Source of the DNA: Nissolia schottii
Taxonomy: Eukaryota; Streptophyta; Magnoliopsida; Fabales; Fabaceae
DNA: 64,000 nt
Direction: 5' to 3'
NCBI GenBank assembly: GCA_003254905.1
Contig: QANU01048949.1
Span: 353 to 64,352, forward strand
The first letter of the stretch is position 1. Each line of letters starts with the position of its first letter. The notes below the pieces were generated by a model. That model was not told the DNA's origin. It was given only the letters and a program-made list of their open reading frames with translations, and did no database searches. A program made the position numbers and the translations under genes. Shown one piece after another: positions 1 to 11,333 of the stretch.

Positions 1-481
1 AAAAAAAAAAAAAAAAGGCTTTCAAAGTAAGTATGGAGGTTCACCAATTACATGTGTTGATGCTACACTCTCGATCATTATACAAGCAGCTTGCCTTCAA
101 TTCCCATATTTAATGAGTTTACCAACAAAAGAATAGTGCAACGAATTTCAAGGGTTTCATTCCCTAAGTCAACTGACTGGATAGTTCTACAGTACTAGTA
201 CTATACTATATGCATTCAATTGAGAGCAGAATGAGCAATGAGTTTTCAGACTTTGCGAGGATACAACCCATGTTATCCACAGGCAATGCACGGCATGGAT
301 TTCATTGGTGAATAGTACACATATAGAATTAATTGTTTGAAACTGAAACTGAAACTGATAAGGAAAAAAAAACTATAAAGAATCGTTTCAATTATTTCTA
401 TCTTTGCTTACATAAATTTTCACTCACTTGCCAAGAGACTTACATTAATTTGATGTTTAAATTTTGCAACTTGGCGGCCCT
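1..481. other. Intergenic, nothing recognised
   Basis: AT-rich sequence that begins with a 16-base A run. I see no coding potential, RNA gene or clear transposon signature here. Confidence 0.6.
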
Positions 482-553
482 GCTTCCATAGCATAGTGGT
501 AGTGCGTTCGCTTCGTAAGCGGAAGGTCGCGAGTTCGATCCTCGCTGGGAGCT
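482..553 (+). tRNA. tRNA-Thr (anticodon CGT)
   Basis: A 72-nt cloverleaf can be drawn by eye. The acceptor arms GCTTCCA and TGGGAGC pair with one G-U. A short D arm carries AGTGGTAG. The anticodon stem TTCGC/GCGGA encloses the loop TTCGTAA, which puts CGT (positions 514-516) at the anticodon and reads ACG threonine codons. The T arm GCGAG-TTCGATC-CTCGC is perfect and contains the internal B-box GTTCGATCC. A T-run (TTTT) follows directly, as expected for a Pol III terminator. No intron is visible. Confidence 0.9.
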
Positions 554-875
554 TTTCATTTATTTGAATATCTCTAATTAATATTGTGGCCTAAGATCCT
601 TTTTACGTGTATATTTAAAAAATCCTACTCACCATATTTATAACTCAACGACTGGCCACATAACATGAATCAGAGTCCAGATTCAAGTTAAACCAAAGCA
701 AAGTTAAATTATTCCATTACATAAGTTAGGATTAGGATTCTAACACCTCCCCCCCTCCCCCCCCCCGGGGTTTGAGACCCATCCTCCTCAACACAGACTA
801 AACACAATTACTCTAGAGTTAAAGCAAATAATCAAGCTAAGTCCTCCTCTTCTCTTAATTCATCCATCCATAGTA
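554..875. other. Spacer and 3' flank of the LEC1-type gene
   Basis: Non-coding. It contains a C-rich tract near 747-768 that ends in GGGG. The part adjoining 876 is probably the 3' UTR of the minus-strand NF-YB gene. No polyadenylation site was assigned. Confidence 0.5.
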
Positions 876-2857
876 TCATTTATATTGACCATTATTGGGA
901 TGATCAGCATTTGCAAGCGAAGCCTGAGAGGAGCCCGCATTGGGTGCATCCCTCATGTAAGTCCCCATGGCTGCACCATAATAACCGTTAGGATGATGCC
1001 CGATGTGATGAAACGGCGGCACAAAGGCAGTAGCTACGCCGAGAGCACCATACTCGACGGTCCTCTTCCCGAGCGGCTCCCCCCTCATGGAGGTGCGGTC
1101 GCCCTCGAGCTCGCGGTAGCGGTGAAGGTACATGGTGAGCGGCTCGATGTAGTCGTCGAAGCCGAGCTTGCTCATGGCCCACAGCACGTCCTCGGCGGTT
1201 ATGGTCTTGCGCTGCTCCCTCTGGCACCGCTCGTTGGCCTCCCCGGTTATGAAGCTGATGTACTCTGACACGCACTCCTGGATGGTCTCCTTTGCGTCGT
1301 CGGAGATCTTCGCGTGCGGCGGCAGGATCTTCCGCATTATCCTGATCACGTTCGCAATCGGCATGAAACGGTCTTGCTCCCTCACCGTGCATTCGTTCTC
1401 GTCCGATGCTGCGTTCGCCTCCGACGACGTCACTGATAGCTTCAACCCTGTCATTAATTTTTTGTTTAATCATTTTTAATTAGTTAGCTGAAGCTGTCAA
1501 ATTAATTAATTAATTAGCGCAGGCATGCAGATAAAGCAATGATGGGCCGCACAAGGGCCCAAAGAGGCCCAAACTCCAGCCAATGCATGCATAGCTCGTG
1601 AGTAGCTTTTACCGAGGTGAAAAGAATCAGGGAGAAGAGGACAAAAAGCACTGAAGTCATGCGAGAGTAAAGGCAACAAGCCAGTGGATAAAAAAACGGT
1701 TTCCATTGTTTTTCATGCATCCGTATCAACAGCAGTCATGGAACGCATTTCAAAGAAATTGGTTGTACTTGTGTGCATGTTACGGAACCAACCAAGTTAG
1801 CCCAGACCCCTAATACTATATATATTACCTAGGAAACATCACTTACACGAGAATTTCTACTTGCTTTATGATCAGATTGTTGTTGATGGAGTGCAGAAAC
1901 ACACACAAATTAAAGTGGTTGCTTAATTCGTTTCAATTTTTGAAGGAAATAAACCCACATTAACTCATGAGTAGTGTGGCCAATTAAAGAGGAATGAGCT
2001 CAACTGGGTTGTTGATTTTGTCCTCGTTACCCATGATCGGTCCAGTCTCGGGTGGGAAGTGTGTGGGGGAAGAAGACAAGCGGATGAAAAGGCGGAAAAG
2101 GTTAACAAGGCAGTAGGAGACAGAGAGAAGAAAAGATGTTGGAAGAATGCATGGAGGCCACTTGTAACTAACTGCCTGCATGCGTCTATGCATGCTTGCC
2201 ACTTGTTCCCTTCTAGAACATACAGGTACAGCCACAAGGCCATTAATAATAATGCCGTCATCACCACCCTCCGTTACCTTGCTTTGCTTAAAGCAGCCAC
2301 TGAGGTAGCGTGCAATGGTAGAATATGGAAGCGAGGCAGCTAGCAATGGGAAAGAGAGCGGGTGGGATACAGATACAGAAATCCAGCGGGATAAAAAGAG
2401 CCTCGACTCAACAGGAGGACACAAGATGGATTGAAGAGATCGCACAATTAATTAAAATTGGCTGTAAAATGAAAGATGTGAAGATGTGAGAAAGTCATGA
2501 GGCGATAAACAACTTGCATGCATGTGGTACCCGCACACAGATATCTATATAACTCAAAAAGTGTTTTTGTGCGCATATATTAATCCTGCATGCGAGAAAT
2601 CAAAACCAAAGATGAGACCTAAAATGTTAAAAATTTGCCACAAAATTAAAATTGAGGTGAAATATATCATGAAAAGAAGATATAGAGATATAGCATCACC
2701 AAAATTTAAAGAGAAAACAAGTCTAGTATTAATTGTAACTTTTTGTGGAATATTATTAAGAGATGATATAGAGTATATGGCTACGGTTAAATTAATTACC
2801 AGAGGAATTAGAGGTGGGGAGCTTGCGGTAGCCATGAAAGCCTCCAGTTGATTCCAT
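876..2857 (-). CDS. L1L: LEC1/L1L-type NF-YB transcription factor subunit
   Basis: Histone-fold B subunit of the CCAAT-binding NF-Y complex, of the LEAFY COTYLEDON1 class that controls embryo and seed maturation. Two coding exons, read on the minus strand: 2857-2800 and 1447-876. The first encodes [13 protein letters not shown], the N-terminal signature of LEC1/L1L proteins. The donor is G|GTAATT and the acceptor ACAG|GG, joining in frame as SSGLKLS to give 209 aa. The B domain (about residues 40-137) carries [16 protein letters not shown] and the aspartate in KISDDAK (D69), which marks the LEC1 class; ordinary NF-YB proteins have lysine there. The start at 2857 was chosen because the ATG inside exon 2 (1454) lies across the acceptor and would lose the conserved N-terminus. 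The intron is 1,352 nt and dense in RY motifs. LEC1 and L1L cannot be separated with certainty; gene order favours L1L/NF-YB6. Confidence 0.93.
1448..2799 (-). promoter_or_regulatory. First intron of LEC1-type gene with clustered RY (CATGCA) motifs
   Basis: The RY core CATGCA/TGCATG occurs at 1524, 1584/1586, 1714, 1774, 2148, 2177, 2189, 2515/2517/2519 and 2587. That is 12 overlapping hits in 9 places, against under one expected by chance at even base composition. RY motifs are bound by the B3 domains of ABI3, FUS3 and LEC2 (activators) and of VAL1/VAL2 (repressors that recruit Polycomb). A regulatory role of this intron is inferred from the motif density only. Confidence 0.6.
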
Positions 2858-2945
2858 TGCTCGCGCTGAGTGTGAAGTGGGTGGGTGGCTAGGGAGAGGG
2901 AGAGTAGTGTTGGTTTGGCATTGGAGTAGTTGGCAAGTGTCCACA

Positions 2946-2951
2946 TTTATA
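2946..2951 (-). promoter_or_regulatory. TATA box of the LEC1-type gene
   Basis: Minus strand reads CACTATAAATGTGG, a good TATA box about 90 nt upstream of the ATG at 2857. An ACGTG core (GACACGTT on the minus strand) lies about 20-30 bases further upstream, near 2971-2978, and could be an ABRE-like site. Confidence 0.65.
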
Positions 2952-2979
2952 GTGCTCTTCTTTTGCAGACAACGTGTCG

Positions 2980-3480
2980 CTAGGGGCGATGCAAACGAGG
3001 TTCCCGGCAATAGCCGGTTACAGACAGTCGGACATCAGTTAAAGCCCTCCTTCTGGGGGAGTGGGGACAATGCCAACCACCGACACCTGTAGGTTTCATC
3101 ATCTTGTCACACCAGACGTCATCATCATACACACATTTTGCTGAGTGCTGTTCTTCGACCAAACTTGCAAATCATCTTGTCATGTCCATCCATCAAAATA
3201 TCACATTGGCGCCAACCACCACTAATTTCTTCTACTTCTCCAAATTCAGTATTGTTTACCTGAGATATTAATACGTGAAGTTTGTATTCTATTTTATTAT
3301 TTTATAATTGAACACTGTATATTAAAAATGTACTGTTTTAATGTTTAATTAATATATTTTGCACATTATCTTTTTTTATGAGAAATTTAGAAAAATACAA
3401 TTTAAAGAACTATTTTTATCTTAGAATTTAATATGTAAATTTCTTTTATTCTTTTTTAGTTTTCTATTTTAATTGCAGAA
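2980..3480. other. Upstream region of the LEC1-type gene
   Basis: Non-coding promoter-side sequence followed by AT-rich DNA. No gene seen. Confidence 0.5.
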
Positions 3481-3484
3481 AACA

Positions 3485-4790
3485 AATTGTCAAGAGGATC
3501 ATTGAAGATTTGAAGGAGATTAGATAAGATATAAATTTTGATGAACAGATTTGAAGAGAAGATTTGGACCAATAAATATAATATTGAATTCAAATTCAAA
3601 AAGATTTGGTGATTAAAGATTTGTTGAGGATTTGTAGTGCTGACTTTGCCACGGATTTTGCGTCAGGATGGAGATTGAATCTCGATTTGACCTCAACTAC
3701 AAAGTTGTAGATCTATCTCTTAGCTTTAATTGGAGATTTGAATCGCCTCAATCCGATATCTGTAGCCAAAGTTATCGTGATCTTACTAACTGTTGTGTTG
3801 AAAGTGCGGGATTTACACCAATTTTGTGTCAATCCTCTATAAATAAGACATAATTTCTTAACAACTGGACACAACTTCATACTCAGCCTCTAATTTTATT
3901 TTCTGCACTTTTTCCTTTTATTTTATGCACTTTAGGTTTATGTTAGTAGTGCTTAGGTATTTGTTCTTCAAGGATTGTTAGAGCGCTCGCATTGACAACT
4001 CAAACTCTCAATATTTGCGAAGTTATTTCTTTATTTTATTTAGATTTTGTTATTTTAATTTTCCGCTATTTTCTACTCCCTTATTCTCTTTATTTATTAT
4101 AAGCCTTTATCCTCTACTCATGGAGGAATAGTTTCTTAATATCTTGCATGTGGTAACTCTACATTAAGTTTAATTCGAGGTCTTGTGCTTAATGTTTATT
4201 CATGATTTGTTCCGCCCCTAATTAGTAATATAGCGATCACATGTTATTGGTTAGGGTTAATTATAGGTTGATGGATCTTAACGATTATAGGATTTATTGA
4301 TTTAGGATTTGGGAACTTTTTGGGGAACTAATTACATTTAATTAAGTTGTGCAATTGAGACATAATTGATATGGGCTTTAAATGTTGAGATCTTAATTTT
4401 AATTCCTATATTAATAAATGCGTAGAGGATTGACGATCGTAGTCTGTTAAGCGAATTGAGTATTAGTTAGAGATTTCAACTAATAAACAGCATCCCCTCC
4501 TATGAATAATTAATTAGAAACCAATGGCAATCAATCCTTGATCTAGAAACGTCGCATGCAAGATATTATTTTTTATCATTGCTGGTTTATTTCTGTTTTA
4601 ACTTCCTTTTATTTAAATTCAATCCATTCAAACCCCTTTTTTGTATTGTAATTATAATCTTAATTGATTCTAATTGCTTGCTTGAGAGACGACCTAGGTT
4701 AGTCCCATTTATTATTTTTTTTGGGGAGTTAATTTAGTTTTATAAATTATTATTTGATTGTGCACTAAAATTAACAACGTTTTATTGTGT
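3485..4790. mobile_element. Possible solo LTR of a retrotransposon (fossil)
   Basis: A 1.3-kb non-coding stretch with LTR-like layout. A TATA-like CTCTATAAATAAG lies near 3835. Long AT-rich leader-like sequence follows. The right end has a GAGAGACGACCTAGG segment (near 4684) like those near the end of plant Gypsy-type LTRs. No internal gag or pol sequence is present. Ends and target duplication could not be fixed, so the boundaries are approximate. Alternative: an unclassified repeat. Confidence 0.35.
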
Positions 4791-5438
4791 GTCAGATATA
4801 AATCATTCCATCTTCTAAGAAATAATTCTCTTTTGGGGGAGAAATAATTCTTAATAATTTATAAAAATAGAGAAATACATTTTATTCTCTTTTATTTGCC
4901 CAATTTTTTGTCTAAGATAAAGGTATGAGACCAAACTATATAACACACTAGCAAAAGTTAGACAACACAATATTTATTGCCAGTGTGTAATAAAGAAGGG
5001 AACAGAGGGATGTTGTGTGAATTTTTTATATGATTTTGTTATATGTAATATTTTATTTTTATTTTATTTTTTGTACTATGTATGAATCTCACTTTTTTAA
5101 TTGATGGTAAAATGTTATGTATGACAAGGTCATGTGAGAAATGCACATGAAATGATTCGTTTTCAATAAATAAAAAAAAGGAGTTCTTAAGTATTTAATT
5201 AGAAATTTGATTCGTGACAATGCATATAACTAAAACTTTGTTAAAAGAGGCATACTTATTTTAGTAATCTCTAGCCTTTAAGAGTGTTATAGACGATGGA
5301 CATCTCGTGCGAAATAAAAAAAATAAAATAAACGAGTGCAAAAAGTTTAGAACAAATAACAACTATATGCAATTAAGGTTATTTGGTTCAGTTCGTTTTG
5401 TGAAGCTTGGTATTGAAGATGGATACTCTCATATGAAT
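4791..5438. other. Intergenic, AT-rich
   Basis: No gene. Around 5027-5175 lies a copy of a small repeat (GTCATGTGAGAAATGCACATG, near 5130) that recurs near 52090-52240 and 58040-58200. Confidence 0.5.
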
Positions 5439-5446
5439 GTTAAAAG

Positions 5447-5833
5447 TAGGGCTGTCAAAAGGGGTCCGACCCGTTTACCCTGTTAAATGGACGGGCTTTA
5501 CATGTAAAAAATCAGTCCGTGAAAATTTGAAAAAAAATTAGACCGGCCCGTTTAAGCCCAGCCCGTTTAGGCCCGAACTGTTTGGCCTGCGGGCTAGCCC
5601 GTTTACCCGTGAATTTTTTATAAAATTTTTAAATAATTTTTTTGAATTTTTTTGAATTTTTAAATTTTTTTAAAAAAATAAACGGGCTGGCTGGCGGCCC
5701 GTTTAGGCCCGCGGACTGACCATAAACGAGCCGAGCCTGAAAAATATGCATATTTTTGGCCCGACCCGTTTAAGCCTACGGGCCTTAACGGGCGGGCCTA
5801 AACGGGCCGGACCCGCCCGTTTTGACACCCCTA
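5447..5833. mobile_element. Non-autonomous hAT-like transposon (MITE)
   Basis: A 387-bp element flanked by a perfect 8-bp direct repeat GTTAAAAG (5439-5446 and 5834-5841), the target-site length of the hAT superfamily. Terminal inverted repeats start TAGGGCTGTCAAAA on the left and TAGGGGTGTCAAAA on the right (reverse complement). The interior carries many copies of a CCCGTTTA/TAAACGGG word in both orientations around an A/T-rich centre; such repeated words near the ends are typical transposase-binding sites. No coding capacity. The intact target duplication suggests a fairly recent insertion. Confidence 0.88.
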
Positions 5834-5890
5834 GTTAAAAGTAAGTATGTAAATTTGCCATGCGTATATTTTTATCATTAATTAAGTTAA

Positions 5891-5991
5891 TTTTAAAATG
5901 TTCAAATGGATAAAGATTAAGGATGGAGATGTGTGTATGACAAGTTTATTTTAAAATGTTAAAATGGGTGAAGATTAAGGATGGAGACGTG
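5891..5991. repeat. Short tandem duplication (58-bp period)
   Basis: TTTTAAAATGTTCAAATGG at 5891 and TTTTAAAATGTTAAAATGG at 5949, each followed by AAGATTAAGGATGGAGA. Two imperfect copies spaced 58 bp apart. Confidence 0.8.
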
Positions 5992-6167
5992 CGGTTGTCC
6001 AATTTTTCCGTGAGAGGAATTTCTCCCTTTAACCTTGTATTTCTTTTGGATGGAATTCAAAGCATGCATGTTTATATATATTTTTCATCTTTAAGTAATA
6101 CATTTTAATGCAGTTGATCTTATAGTTTAATAGTTAATTTTGAATTATGTTAAATATAAAGAGCAAT

Positions 6168-6329
6168 GTTTGAAAAATCTAATAAATCAATAAATCTATT
6201 TACTATTATGAATGACATTTGACATTTTTATTCTTATTTTTTTTTAATAAATGTTAAACGTCATTCATAAAAATAAATGATAGTTAATTTGTAGATTGAT
6301 AAATTAAATATCTAAAGTATTTTTCAAAC
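6168..6329. mobile_element. Foldback MITE
   Basis: A 162-bp imperfect palindrome. Left end GTTTGAAAAAT and right end ATTTTTCAAAC are exact inverted repeats. Inside, ATGAATGACATTTGACATTT (left) matches the reverse complement of the right arm with a few differences. The arms are about 70 bp with almost no loop. No clear target duplication, so the family is not assigned. Confidence 0.7.
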
Positions 6330-7154
6330 GCAAATAGTCATGTTCAATTCTCGGAGACGATAAAATGCCCTCCCTTCTACCTTAGGTAAAAAAAAATGAC
6401 TAATACATTTTAATAATTAAATGGTATTTTCTTATTGACATGTGACATGTCTTGAAATACCTATCATAAAATATCTAAAGTTCAATTTATTTCTTCTAAA
6501 TTTTTTTCACTATATGCATAACGTATAAATAGGATAGCATTAATAGTTTTCATAATATTTATTAAGAAAACTAATATTAAATAAAAAGATGCATTTCTTA
6601 AAAAACATTCTAATAATTGTTAAGAAATTTGGTTAATTTAAAATATAATATATTAAATTTATAAAGTTATTTTAATATTCCTAATTAATAAAAAAAATGA
6701 AGCCATGTGAATTTAATGCTTTTAAGAAAAAAATTAATTCTTGGATTTTAGATCCTAAATAATTACAGGTTATGTAGTCATTTTCAAAAAAAAAATTTAA
6801 AAATTAAGAAACATCATGTAATTTCTTAGAAAACTAGATTGTATAGTCTCTTCTAATTAATAAATGGTTGAGATTATGACAGTATGAAAAAGAATTTTGA
6901 ATGACATAATAAATTAATTACATATTAAATGTATTTATTTAAAAGAAATTTTTATAAATATAAATTTAGGAAATCCGAAGAGAAAAATAAATGTCTTAAA
7001 ATTTCACCATGCATTCTCTTATAAGACTCAAATTTCAATACACTTTTGATTTCGCCCATGAAACCTGTGTCTAGATAAATTGAGCCACACAAATTGGATG
7101 GTGTCACAGGAGCCAGAAGCCCATAACGGTGAAAACCACACTTTGTAGGAGAAA
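6330..7154. other. Intergenic, AT-rich
   Basis: Very AT-rich DNA with homopolymer runs. No gene recognised until the small ORF at 7155. Confidence 0.5.
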
Positions 7155-7436
7155 ATGGGTATTTGCAATTGCGTCAACAACAGAAATGTTGCATCTGTGC
7201 TGATACTTTTACTTGTAGTATCACTGGTTGTGATGCTTCCTTTCTATATGGTCTTGGATCCTCTGTTTGCATTCTTTCTGTTGCTCTGCAGTGTCCCTTT
7301 TCTCATTATCATTTATTCTCTTTACATTGCAATATTTTTCAGTCGCAGATCAGGAGAAGGAGGAGGAGAATATGCTCCATCACAAGGCTCTGCAACTATA
7401 TATACAGCTGGTAATTATTTTCTAGTGAATAAATGA
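7155..7436 (+). CDS. Possible small two-pass membrane protein, unrecognised
   Basis: A 93-aa reading frame starting MGICNCVNNRN. It has two strongly hydrophobic segments (about residues 12-32 and 36-62, rich in L, V, F and I) separated by a short loop, then an RRSGEGGGEYAPS tail. I do not recognise the family. The MGxCNC start could accept N-myristoyl or palmitoyl groups. A good donor (GCTG|GTAATT, near 7410) would remove the last few residues and send the gene into a further exon that I could not place. The composition is unlike the AT-rich flanks, which favours a real gene or gene fragment; transcript evidence is lacking. Confidence 0.4.
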   Translation: MGICNCVNNRNVASVLILLLVVSLVVMLPFYMVLDPLFAFFLLLCSVPFLIIIYSLYIAIFFSRRSGEGGGEYAPSQGSATIYTAGNYFLVNK

Positions 7437-8946
7437 ATAGTGTTTGTATGATGGAATTTGCAAATAATACAGTGGGGGATTGACTTAATTAGTTCTTCCC
7501 TTGTCGGACATGTAAGGGATTTTCAATGGAAATAAGATAATGTAATCTTATCTAGCTTTTGAAGTAACTCCTTCCTCTATTGAAATCCTTCTTGGACTGA
7601 TGCTGTTATTTTGTACACCATGTAACCAACCAAAAATTACAGTAATAATCTTGCAACAAATATCACTGATGCTTTGTAATTAGAAGTGCTCAACAATGAC
7701 TAACTAAAATGGATAACTTTATGATGGTTATATTCACAAAATTGTGTGATCCACGAAACTCACGATAGACCTCACACTTTTACAAGTGTAGTTATTTTAA
7801 AGATTTTTTTGTGCCAATTTATAAATTGTAGAAATTACATTTTCCTTTTCTTGTTAGTATTAACATGATCTATTAAGGTAAATTCCCATGTTGGGACATC
7901 CTCTTGAATATTATAAATCCAGAAGAATTTGTGATGTTTCTCGTGTTTAGATTTGAAAATCTTCATTACCCATTTCCCAATGTATGAACAAATAGCATAG
8001 TCAGCTACGAAAATTCTTTCACATGAACTATATCAAATTCATTTCCAGCATTTGAATAGTGTGGCAAAAGCAAGCCACATTTGTTGACATTGGACACCAC
8101 AAAAGCAAAGCCACAATTTCCCTCATCCCGCACCTCCCTTTGAAACAAAGAACTAATTTAATTGAAACAGTGAAAACTTACAACAGGACTATAAAAACTT
8201 AATAGTAATAATATTCCGTCCAATGAGTGATGCTGCTTCTGCATATTAAATGAAAACTCTTCGGCAAGTACGGTTTATCATAGGCAGTCATTAAATCATT
8301 GTTCAGTCTGTTGAAAAATACATTTATGTACGTATGTGAAATAATAATGACTTGTGACCCTTGGCTCTATCTATTATATTTATGTTCATTCTGGACCTAT
8401 CTATTATTGGAGCGATCTGATCGAAGTGGCTTACGACCTTGTGCTATTAATTAGATTAATCAGTAATCTGACATATAAGTACAACCCACTCCACAGCTTC
8501 AATTTTTATATATATATATATATGAAATTTAAATTACTTCGCTTAAATTAGTTGATTAAATCCAGATTGTACATCCGCATGTATAAGCTACTGCCTCCTG
8601 ATTTTATTTATGAAGGTTGAAATTGAATAGTTTCCTTTTGTAAATTGGATAGATCACTCGAGCCAATTAATTTTCAGATTTCAGTGATTTAAGGGTACTA
8701 GGTTGTCCATAACACGGGGTTTCCAGAATCCAGATGGTCTAAATTTACATTTTACATTAAAAGTACCTTCTCCTCAATAAAAGCGTATATAAGATATAGC
8801 GCACAAAGGAAAGCTGTTGAGTGGTAGCTAGTGTTAGCTAAAAAATCTTTTTATTTTTATTTTTAATATTAACCATTTTTTTTTTTGGTAAATAGCTAAA
8901 AAAATCATTTTGTGACAGTGTTAAAAAATCTGAACTTATACTAGTT
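7437..8946. other. Intergenic, nothing coding recognised
   Basis: AT-rich sequence. A (TA)n microsatellite lies at about 8507-8522. Confidence 0.5.
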
Positions 8947-9179
8947 TTGAAAATGCTGTGTTCCGAAAAATCATACATCTTTTATACCTCAGCATTTAAT
9001 GTGCATTTTTTCTCTTTTCTTTTTCTTTGTTTTTTTCTTATTCTTTTTGATTTCTTCTCTTCTCGCCCACTCAACCTTCATTTTTTCTTCTCTATCTTTG
9101 TTTTTATTTCTGTTTTCGTTTGTGATATTTATTGCATATTTTTTGTTTCTAGTTATTCAAAAGATTAAACATATTGATT

Positions 9180-9620
9180 CAAAATTTTGTGTAAGTGCAC
9201 ACTAAATTTTTTTTCTTGTTCAAAAATTTGTGCATGTAAGGATTGAAATTTTCGTCTTTTTTGCATTTATTTTTGTCTTATTTTTTGTTTTTGTTTGTTG
9301 AAAAGTTTGTGTATGTAAGCACAAAAATTTGTGCATCTGTTTTAGAATGTTTGTGTATGATAGAGAATAAATTTATATACTTTGAGTGAGTGAGGAGCAT
9401 GAAGGATGTGACAGTTTATTATTTAACGTGGCGTAGATATAGTTTTATTTGGTTCCGTATTTAAAAAAAATGTATGCACACATGTTAAAAAGGTTTGCGT
9501 ATGTGTGTAAAAAAATTTGTGTATGTCGTTGTGGCGGTGTATAACGTAAATATACCATGGTTGTACGATGTATACAATTTGGTGTACGCTTAACATTGAA
9601 GCAGTAGTAATATGTTTGTG
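9180..9620. repeat. TTTGTGCATG-rich repetitive tract
   Basis: Multiple scattered copies of TTTGTGTATG and CAAAAATTTGTGCAT. This is the reverse-complement flavour of the GTGCACAAACAT words found at 11520-11750, 23340-23830, 44777-44991 and 53264-53443. Probably a diverged member of the same small-element family. Confidence 0.45.
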
Positions 9621-9958
9621 TATGCTATATCCATAATTTATGATTCAAGACTATTCACCAAAAATTTCGAGCATCTAGTATCCATAATTTGCTGCCATAT
9701 TCAGGCATATATATTAAAATTATTAGTAACATGTAATATCAAATGAAACAATAGAATAAAGAGGAGAAGAAACTGAGGAAGAAGATTAAGAGTCTTCCGT
9801 CCAATACCACAATGGCAGGTACTAATAAGAAGCACGCAAGCTGAAACAATAATCAAGATTATTAATGACATGCATCCACAAACAACAAGAAGAATAAGAA
9901 AGAGAGAGTCACAAATGCAAATACAATGAAATGGATAATAATATATGATGACAGTGCA

Positions 9959-9961
<3 letters not shown>

Positions 9962-10007
<46 letters not shown>
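9962..10007. repeat. (AT)n microsatellite at the edge of an assembly gap
   Basis: About 23 AT dinucleotides directly before the N run; probably why the assembly breaks here. Confidence 0.95.
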
Positions 10008-10010
<3 letters not shown>

Positions 10011-10015
10011 GCAAT

Positions 10016-10697
10016 NNNNNNNNNNNNNNNNNNNNNNNNNNNNNNNNNNNNNNNNNNNNNNNNNNNNNNNNNNNNNNNNNNNNNNNNNNNNNNNNNNNNN
10101 NNNNNNNNNNNNNNNNNNNNNNNNNNNNNNNNNNNNNNNNNNNNNNNNNNNNNNNNNNNNNNNNNNNNNNNNNNNNNNNNNNNNNNNNNNNNNNNNNNNN
10201 NNNNNNNNNNNNNNNNNNNNNNNNNNNNNNNNNNNNNNNNNNNNNNNNNNNNNNNNNNNNNNNNNNNNNNNNNNNNNNNNNNNNNNNNNNNNNNNNNNNN
10301 NNNNNNNNNNNNNNNNNNNNNNNNNNNNNNNNNNNNNNNNNNNNNNNNNNNNNNNNNNNNNNNNNNNNNNNNNNNNNNNNNNNNNNNNNNNNNNNNNNNN
10401 NNNNNNNNNNNNNNNNNNNNNNNNNNNNNNNNNNNNNNNNNNNNNNNNNNNNNNNNNNNNNNNNNNNNNNNNNNNNNNNNNNNNNNNNNNNNNNNNNNNN
10501 NNNNNNNNNNNNNNNNNNNNNNNNNNNNNNNNNNNNNNNNNNNNNNNNNNNNNNNNNNNNNNNNNNNNNNNNNNNNNNNNNNNNNNNNNNNNNNNNNNNN
10601 NNNNNNNNNNNNNNNNNNNNNNNNNNNNNNNNNNNNNNNNNNNNNNNNNNNNNNNNNNNNNNNNNNNNNNNNNNNNNNNNNNNNNNNNNNNNNNNNN
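10016..10697. other. Assembly gap (682 N)
   Basis: Unknown bases. Reading frames across it are artefacts. Confidence 1.
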
Positions 10698-10895
10698 GGG
10701 GGGTAATAGGGAGAAAACTCTAACTAACTTTGTTAAGAGTTAGTTGTAGTTAGTAGCTTGTGTTAATTAGAAGGGTAGTTAAGTTAGTTACAAAGTAACT
10801 TGCAACTCAAGTCACTATCTATGTGTATATAAGAGCCTTGCTCTCTAACTTGTAATACAAGTTTTTCATTTTCAATCCAATATGCTTTGCACATT
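10698..10895. mobile_element. Partial copia-type LTR (fossil) next to the gap
   Basis: About 200 bp with the layout of a legume Ty1/copia LTR: a GTTAGTTGTAGTTAGTAG stretch, a TATATAAGAGCC promoter-like segment near 10825, then a CTCTCTAACTTGTAATACAAG stretch and a CAATATGC tail. The left side runs into the gap, so the ends and any partner LTR cannot be seen. Family assignment is from remembered sequence style. Confidence 0.5.
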
Positions 10896-11290
10896 CTGTT
10901 AGAGCTCACCATGGTGGAGAAGGAGGAGGAGGAGGGCAGATGCAACACACTTGGAAGAAGCCATTCTCTCCCAAAACTAGTGTGAATGATGTGCGTAATT
11001 ATTAATTTGAGGGATGTAGCGTCTGGAGGAGAATTGGGGGATTTATAGGTTAGGAGTTTCTTTTAGTTATTAAAGAATTTACTTGAGAGACCCGTGAATA
11101 GATTGGCCTTAAATTGAGATGCTCAGCACAAGCTGGCCGAAATGTGGGGGGAATTCATATGATTGTTGCGTGAATCTGTAACATATTAGGGAATCTCCCT
11201 ACTAATAGTTGGCAAGTACCAAACTATGAAATTATAATTTCATGCTCGCCGACATTAGACACAAATTTAATTTCCACATTTTGGATTTTA

Positions 11291-11333
<43 letters not shown>

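Noticed and set aside
1448-1454. In-frame ATG at 1454 as start of the LEC1-type protein
   Set aside because: It spans the splice acceptor; using the exon at 2800-2857 restores the conserved [13 protein letters not shown] start and joins in frame.
885-1479. Plus-strand and shifted minus-strand open frames over the LEC1-type exon
   Set aside because: They are shadows of the GC-rich NF-YB exon; only the frame with the histone-fold domain has protein meaning.
9926-10743. Long open frames crossing the first assembly gap
   Set aside because: They consist of unknown residues and (AT)n-encoded Tyr-Ile repeats.
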